Part shown: positions 54,721 to 64,000 of the stretch, one piece after another | Numbering within the stretch: position 1 is the stretch's first letter | Layout of the letters: every line of letters begins with the position of its first letter | Source: CAVSJJ01 sp963728395 | GTDB lineage: Bacteria > Actinomycetota > Actinomycetes > Actinomycetales > Dermatophilaceae | NCBI GenBank assembly: GCA_963728395.1 | Contig: CAVSJJ010000004.1 | Span: 372,001 to 436,000, forward strand | DNA length: 64,000 nt | Reading direction: 5' to 3' | Position numbers and translations under genes: made by a program | The notes under the pieces: model-generated | The model's input: the letters and a program-made list of their open reading frames with translations, nothing else | Told to the model about the DNA's origin: nothing | Database searches by the model: none

Positions 54721-54959
54721 GGCCACCCGCTCCGGCTGCGGATGCTCTCACTGCTCACCGGCGCGGACCTCACCGCGGCCGAGGTGGCCCGAGAGTCCGG
54801 GCCGGGCGATACCACCACCCCTGGCGCCCCGAGGAGCGGCAGGCCCGGGACCTCCTCGTCCGCGCCTCGGCGCTGCTCCATGAGGGCGTCCGGCCACCGC
54901 ACACCGACGGCACCGAGCGGGCCAACCTCTCGCTCTTCGCCCTCATCGAGCCGGCATGA
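54721..54959 (+). pseudogene. Remnant of an ArsR-family regulator
   Basis: At 54721 the frame opens inside a helix-turn-helix domain: GHPLRLRMLSLLTGADLTAA, then EVARESG, where the frame is lost. This is the typical ArsR start without its first residues and start codon. A second frame then gives a helical C-terminal part (RPEERQARDLLVRASALLHE) up to a TGA at 54957-54959. The middle of the gene, with the recognition helix, is missing. The 5' truncation coincides exactly with the end of the 32-bp palindrome. Confidence 0.65.
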
Positions 54960-55357
54960 CCTGGCGCGACTCCCGGCAGCCCCTCCGGCACCGGCCGTTC
55001 GCGTCTCGCCGCCCGGACGGTGCCGGTGGTCCTGCACCTCCTCTTCGGCGGGGGTCGTCGCCGGTTGCCCCCGCTCTCGTCCTCCAGGCGACCAACCTCG
55101 TCGGCGCCGGCGCCCAGGGAGTCACGGCGGTCCTGCTCCTCACCGGCGTCCGCCCCGGTGGACCCTTCGGGCCGCCCAGGTCGTCGCGGGCGGGGCGAAC
55201 GGGCTCGGCTCTCCCCGCCATGGCCGGCATGGTCCCGACCGTCGTGCCGCCCCCGCTCCAGAGCGCCAACGCCCTGCTCAGCAGGTCGCGGGGGCTGTGC
55301 GCCGGCGCCGGGAGCGAGGTGTTCACCATCGGCTGGAGCGTCGCGGTCCCGGACGGC
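54956..55357 (+). pseudogene. Remnant of an MFS transporter
   Basis: An ATG overlaps the ArsR remnant stop by four bases (ATGA), the same arrangement as the intact ArsR-MFS pair at 17752-19640. MTWRDSRQPLRHRPFA is a typical start for EntS-like MFS exporters, and later a fragment PTVVPPPLQSANALLSRSRG matches the loop after helix 4 of that group. Between and after these the hydrophobic segments are missing or shifted, and the frame runs into the tuf terminator. It is a decayed gene with internal deletions. Confidence 0.6.
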
Positions 55358-55395
55358 GACGGGCCCCCGCACCGGTGCTGGTGCGGGGGCCCGTC
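55358..55395 (-). terminator. tuf terminator hairpin
   Basis: GACGGGCCCCCGCACC at 55358-55373 pairs with 55380-55395 around a six-base loop. It lies 25 bp downstream of the tuf stop and ends the str operon. Confidence 0.85.
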
Positions 55396-55419
55396 GGATG
55401 CCGGTGGCCCGGCGTCAGG

Positions 55420-56613
<1,194 letters not shown>

Positions 56614-56719
56614 TTGTGTCCTCCTCAGGACTGTTCTCTTGGGTTACGCCGAACGACCGACAGGACGTGGCGTCGTCTGGTGGTGGGTGCTGATTACGAA
56701 ACGGCGACCAGTCTAGCGG

Positions 56720-58822
<2,103 letters not shown>

Positions 58823-58970
58823 TTGGGTTTCTCATCTCGCTCGTGGTCGTGGTTCTCAGGTGTGGGTGCCGGCGGGGGGTGACGCCGGTCGGCCGACCGC
58901 ATCGTCGGACCGCGGTCCCCGGCCGGTAGGCGGCGCCAGGCGGTGCGGCGCGGCATACCGGCGCTCGGGG

Positions 58971-59441
58971 TCACCAGCGGTAGTGCGCGAAGGCCTTGTT
59001 CGACTCGGCCATCTTGTGGGTGTCCTCGCGGCGCTTCACCGCGGCACCGAGGCCGTTGGAGGCGTCGAGGATCTCGTTCATGAGCCGCTCGGTCATCGTC
59101 TTCTCACGGCGCTGCCGGGAGTAGCCGACGAGCCAACGCAGCGACAGCGTCGTCGCGCGGGTCGGCTTGACCTCGACCGGGACCTGGTAGGTGGCACCGC
59201 CGACGCGGCGGGACTTGACCTCGAGGGTCGGCCGGATGTTGTCGAGGGCACGCTTGAGGGTGACGACCGGGTCGCTGCCGGTCTTGTCGCGGCAGCCCTC
59301 GAGGGCGCCGTAGACGATGTTCTCGGCGATCGACTTCTTGCCGTCGAGGAGCACCTTGTTCACCAGGGCGGTCACGAGGGGGCTGCCGTAGACGGGGTCG
59401 ACGACGAGCGGGCGCTTGGGAGCGGGGCCCTTGCGAGGCAT
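58971..59441 (-). CDS. rpsG: 30S ribosomal protein S7
   Basis: A 156-residue S7, organiser of the small-subunit head. MPRKGPAPKRPLVVDPVYGS and the VKSRRVGGATYQVPVEVKPT segment are diagnostic. It overlaps the rpsL stop by one base. Confidence 0.97.
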   Translation of the reverse strand: MPRKGPAPKRPLVVDPVYGSPLVTALVNKVLLDGKKSIAENIVYGALEGCRDKTGSDPVVTLKRALDNIRPTLEVKSRRVGGATYQVPVEVKPTRATTLSLRWLVGYSRQRREKTMTERLMNEILDASNGLGAAVKRREDTHKMAESNKAFAHYRW

Positions 59442-59815
59442 TACTTCTTCTCCTTCTTCGCGCCGTAGCGGGAACGGGCCTGCTGGCGACCCTTGACGCC
59501 CTGCGTGTCGAGCGACCCGCGGATGATCTTGTAGCGCACGCCGGGCAGGTCCTTCACCCGGCCGCCGCGGACGAGCACGATGGAGTGCTCCTGGAGGTTG
59601 TGACCGACGCCCGGGATGTAGGCGGTGACCTCGATGCCGCTCGTCAGCCGCACGCGGGCGACCTTGCGCAGCGCCGAGTTCGGCTTCTTCGGGGTGGTGG
59701 TGTAGACGCGGGTGCAGACCCCGCGGCGCTGCGGCGAGCCCTTGAGCGCAGGGGTCTTGACCTTGGCGGTCTTGTCCTGCCGGCCCTTGCGCACCAGCTG
59801 GTTGATGGTAGGCAA
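59441..59815 (-). CDS. rpsL: 30S ribosomal protein S12
   Basis: A 124-residue S12 of the decoding centre. The start is a TTG at 59815 preceded by GGAGATCAGG, which gives the standard length; a longer frame to 59884 is not conserved. The positions where streptomycin-resistance changes occur are Lys43 (in TPKKPNSALR) and Lys88 (in GGRVKDLPGV), both wild type here. It opens the str operon. Confidence 0.97.
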   Translation of the reverse strand: MPTINQLVRKGRQDKTAKVKTPALKGSPQRRGVCTRVYTTTPKKPNSALRKVARVRLTSGIEVTAYIPGVGHNLQEHSIVLVRGGRVKDLPGVRYKIIRGSLDTQGVKGRQQARSRYGAKKEKK

Positions 59816-60132
59816 CCTGATCTCCGTACTCTGGTCGATGCCCGCCGGTGCGGCCGATGCCGGTCCGGTCGGACTCCTTGTCATGGCCCTCCCCGGCCCC
59901 CGTGATCGGGAGTGTCGGAGTGGGTGCTCTCCCCTGCACTCCCCATGGCTGACCTCCGGGACGGAGATCGTGGAGGGGCGCCCGGCGAGAGGTGGGCGCG
60001 CCGCGCGTCAAACGCTCGGCGTGAGGCATCCGGACCTAGCCAGACGCAGACTCAAATGCTACCGGCAGGCAGGCACTGCTCCAAATCGTCGCTGCCCGCC
60101 CGGGCCCGGTCAGAGCCGCTCGAACGCGGGGG
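59816..60132. other. Leader region of the str operon
   Basis: About 315 bp upstream of rpsL with no gene. It should hold the str operon promoter (minus strand). A TTGACG on the minus strand at about 60008 could be a -35, but no good -10 follows, and the region is GC-rich. I see no riboswitch. Confidence 0.45.
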
Positions 60133-60645
60133 CTAGCGGCACGGCCCGGCCAGCTCCGCGCGCCAGGCTCGCAGCACCCTGACCTGGAAGAACCGCTCGC
60201 GCCACGGGCCCGGCGAGACGATACCCCGGCCGGCGGCGGTCTCGAAACCGAACCATCCGTAGTAGTCGGGGTCACCGAGCAGGACCAGGCATGGCTCGCC
60301 ACGTCGGTCGGCCGTCGCGATGACCGCGGCCATGAGGGCCGCGCCGATCCCCTGGCGTTGGACGTTCGGGTCCACGGCGAGCGGCCCGAGCCCCACCGAC
60401 GGGCGTCCGGCGAGGCTCGCGCGGCTGCAGAGCACCTGTCCGAGGACCGCCCCGTGGAGGACGGCGACGAACGACAGCTCCGAGATGACGTCGCCGTCGG
60501 CCCGCAGGCCGTCGACGAGGGCGGTCTCGACGGCGTGCTCGGCACCGTCCGGCACCGGGAAGGCGCGCTCGAGCAGCGAGCGCACGGCGTCGACGTCGCC
60601 GGGCTCCTCGCGGCGGATGACCAGGTCCGGGCGCATCTTCCTCAC
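60133..60645 (-). CDS. GNAT family N-acetyltransferase
   Basis: A 170-residue acetyltransferase of the GCN5 type. The acetyl-CoA binding motif QRQGIGAALM is at about 96-105, preceded by the VGLGPLAVDPNV strand, and followed by CLVLLGDPDYYGWFGFETAA, typical of the YhbS-like branch. The substrate is unknown. The GTG at 60645 overlaps the stop of the preceding gene (GTGA); an ATG nine bases later is also possible. It lies between rpoC and the str operon. Confidence 0.85.
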   Translation of the reverse strand: MRKMRPDLVIRREEPGDVDAVRSLLERAFPVPDGAEHAVETALVDGLRADGDVISELSFVAVLHGAVLGQVLCSRASLAGRPSVGLGPLAVDPNVQRQGIGAALMAAVIATADRRGEPCLVLLGDPDYYGWFGFETAAGRGIVSPGPWRERFFQVRVLRAWRAELAGPCR

Positions 60646-61334
60646 TCCCGTCGGATCAGCGTGTAGCGGGCGTAGTGCAGGGCCCGCCCCTCCCGATGGA
60701 CGGTGGCACCGCGCTCCTGCACCCGATCCCGCGGCCCGGCCACCTCACGTAGGTTCTCCAGCAGCCCGGGAGCCTCGTGGGAGGACCACACGGACAGGGC
60801 ACCGTCGACCGCCAACCGGCCGCGGGCCCGGGCGAGACCGGGCGCGGCATAGAGGCCGGCGTTGAAGGCATGGACGAGGAAGTCCGGGCCGTTGTCGACG
60901 TCGAGGAGGACGAGGTCCCACGGCCCGGCGGGACCGGCGTTCCCGGCGAGGACCTCGCCGATGTCGGCCACGTGGAGGCGGCAGCGCGGGTCCCCGGCCG
61001 GACCACCGAGCTCGGGCGCGAGCCCGGCACGGGCCCAGCGGACGAGCGGTTCGGCGAGCTCGACGACGTCGACGTGCTCGACGCGGGGGTCGGCGAGAAC
61101 GGCGCGGGTGGTGAAGCCGAGGCCGAGACCGCCGACGAGGACCCGGGCCGGGTGGTCGTGAACGGCCAGCGCCTCCGTCGCGAGGGCGACCTCGGTGCTC
61201 GTGTCGACCGTGTCCATGACGAAGGCGCCGTTGACGACGAGTTCGAGCACGCTCCCCCGGCGGCGCACGGCGACCTCGCCGAGCGCGGTGTCCGCCCGGG
61301 CGATGGTCCTCGCCCGCTCCGTCTCGCCCTGCAC
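60642..61334 (-). CDS. Spermidine synthase-like methyltransferase-fold protein
   Basis: A 230-residue Rossmann-fold protein resembling spermidine synthase. VLVGGLGLGFTTRAVLADPR is the nucleotide or decarboxy-SAM binding loop, followed by VEHVDVVELAEPLVRWARAG and PWDLVLLDVDNGPDFLVHAF, which has the DVDNGP of many actinobacterial SpeE-like proteins. These rarely have proven polyamine activity. It is coupled to the GNAT gene downstream. Confidence 0.82.
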   Translation of the reverse strand: MQGETERARTIARADTALGEVAVRRRGSVLELVVNGAFVMDTVDTSTEVALATEALAVHDHPARVLVGGLGLGFTTRAVLADPRVEHVDVVELAEPLVRWARAGLAPELGGPAGDPRCRLHVADIGEVLAGNAGPAGPWDLVLLDVDNGPDFLVHAFNAGLYAAPGLARARGRLAVDGALSVWSSHEAPGLLENLREVAGPRDRVQERGATVHREGRALHYARYTLIRRE

Positions 61335-61406
61335 CGCCCCAACCTAGCCCGGGCCCCCGGGCCCCGGGGCCGCGACGGTGGCGCGGGGTGGGGCGGGCAC
61401 GACGAA

Positions 61407-61443
61407 GGGCGGGTATGCCGCTGCGTGCGCGGCATACCCGCCC
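61407..61443 (-). terminator. rpoC terminator hairpin (GTATGCCG family)
   Basis: GGGCGGGTATGCCGC at 61407-61421 pairs perfectly with GCGGCATACCCGCCC at 61429-61443 around a 7-base loop, 18 bp downstream of the rpoC stop. It should end the rpoBC transcript. Confidence 0.85.
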
Positions 61444-61460
61444 TGTCGGGTCGGACGGCC

Positions 61461-64000
<2,540 letters not shown>

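Overview
The window is high-GC DNA (about 70% by eye) from an actinobacterium. Several things point to Actinomycetota, most likely a Micrococcales member of the Intrasporangiaceae/Dermatophilaceae type: a DUF4245 protein, L4 with a C-terminal sunset-like domain, a zinc-type S14, GTG and TTG starts, and the word CGGCATAC recurring throughout. The family-level placement is inference, not proof.

Layout. Positions 1-4085 hold the end of a plus-strand gene and a tightly packed minus-strand operon of five unrecognised proteins: a beta-propeller-like protein, a small TTLAG-repeat protein, two beta-sandwich proteins (one very rich in Cys and His), and a protein with a phasin-like N-terminus. This is the best candidate in the window for an undescribed system. 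Positions 4298-11568 carry a SOUL-family protein, an APC permease, a long-chain acyl-CoA ligase, a SNF2 helicase and a DUF4245 protein. Positions 11738-14930 carry a PfkB sugar kinase, class I fumarase and a beta-carbonic anhydrase. Positions 14954-17518 are the usual rplM-rpsI-glmM block. Positions 17752-19640 are an ArsR regulator plus MFS exporter pair. A giant secreted amylopullulanase follows (19710-25487), then an ABC-F ATPase.

From 27572 to the right edge the window is the ribosomal and transcription super-cluster, all on the minus strand. In transcription order it reads rpoC (partial), a methyltransferase-fold/GNAT pair, rpsL-rpsG-fusA-tuf, the S10 operon (rpsJ to rpsQ), the spc operon (rplN to secY-adk), map, a mutA-mutB-meaB cluster placed between map and infA, infA-rpmJ-rpsM-rpsK-rpsD-rpoA-rplQ, and truA. 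Between tuf and rpsJ lie a plus-strand secreted protein and a decayed ArsR-MFS pair.

Sequence quality. About 33.9-41.9 kb is full of single-base indels, mostly insertions, that break meaB, mutB, mutA, map, an AbiEi/DUF559-like gene and adk. Isolated ones hit the MFS gene at about 29.54 kb and rplV at about 49.66 and 49.86 kb. Because adk, map and rplV are essential in nearly all bacteria and the encoded protein is otherwise well conserved on each side of every break, these look like sequencing errors rather than pseudogenes.

Intergenic regions carry several related families of long inverted repeats that sit at gene ends and probably act as terminators. No tRNA, rRNA, CRISPR array, insertion sequence or prophage was seen.
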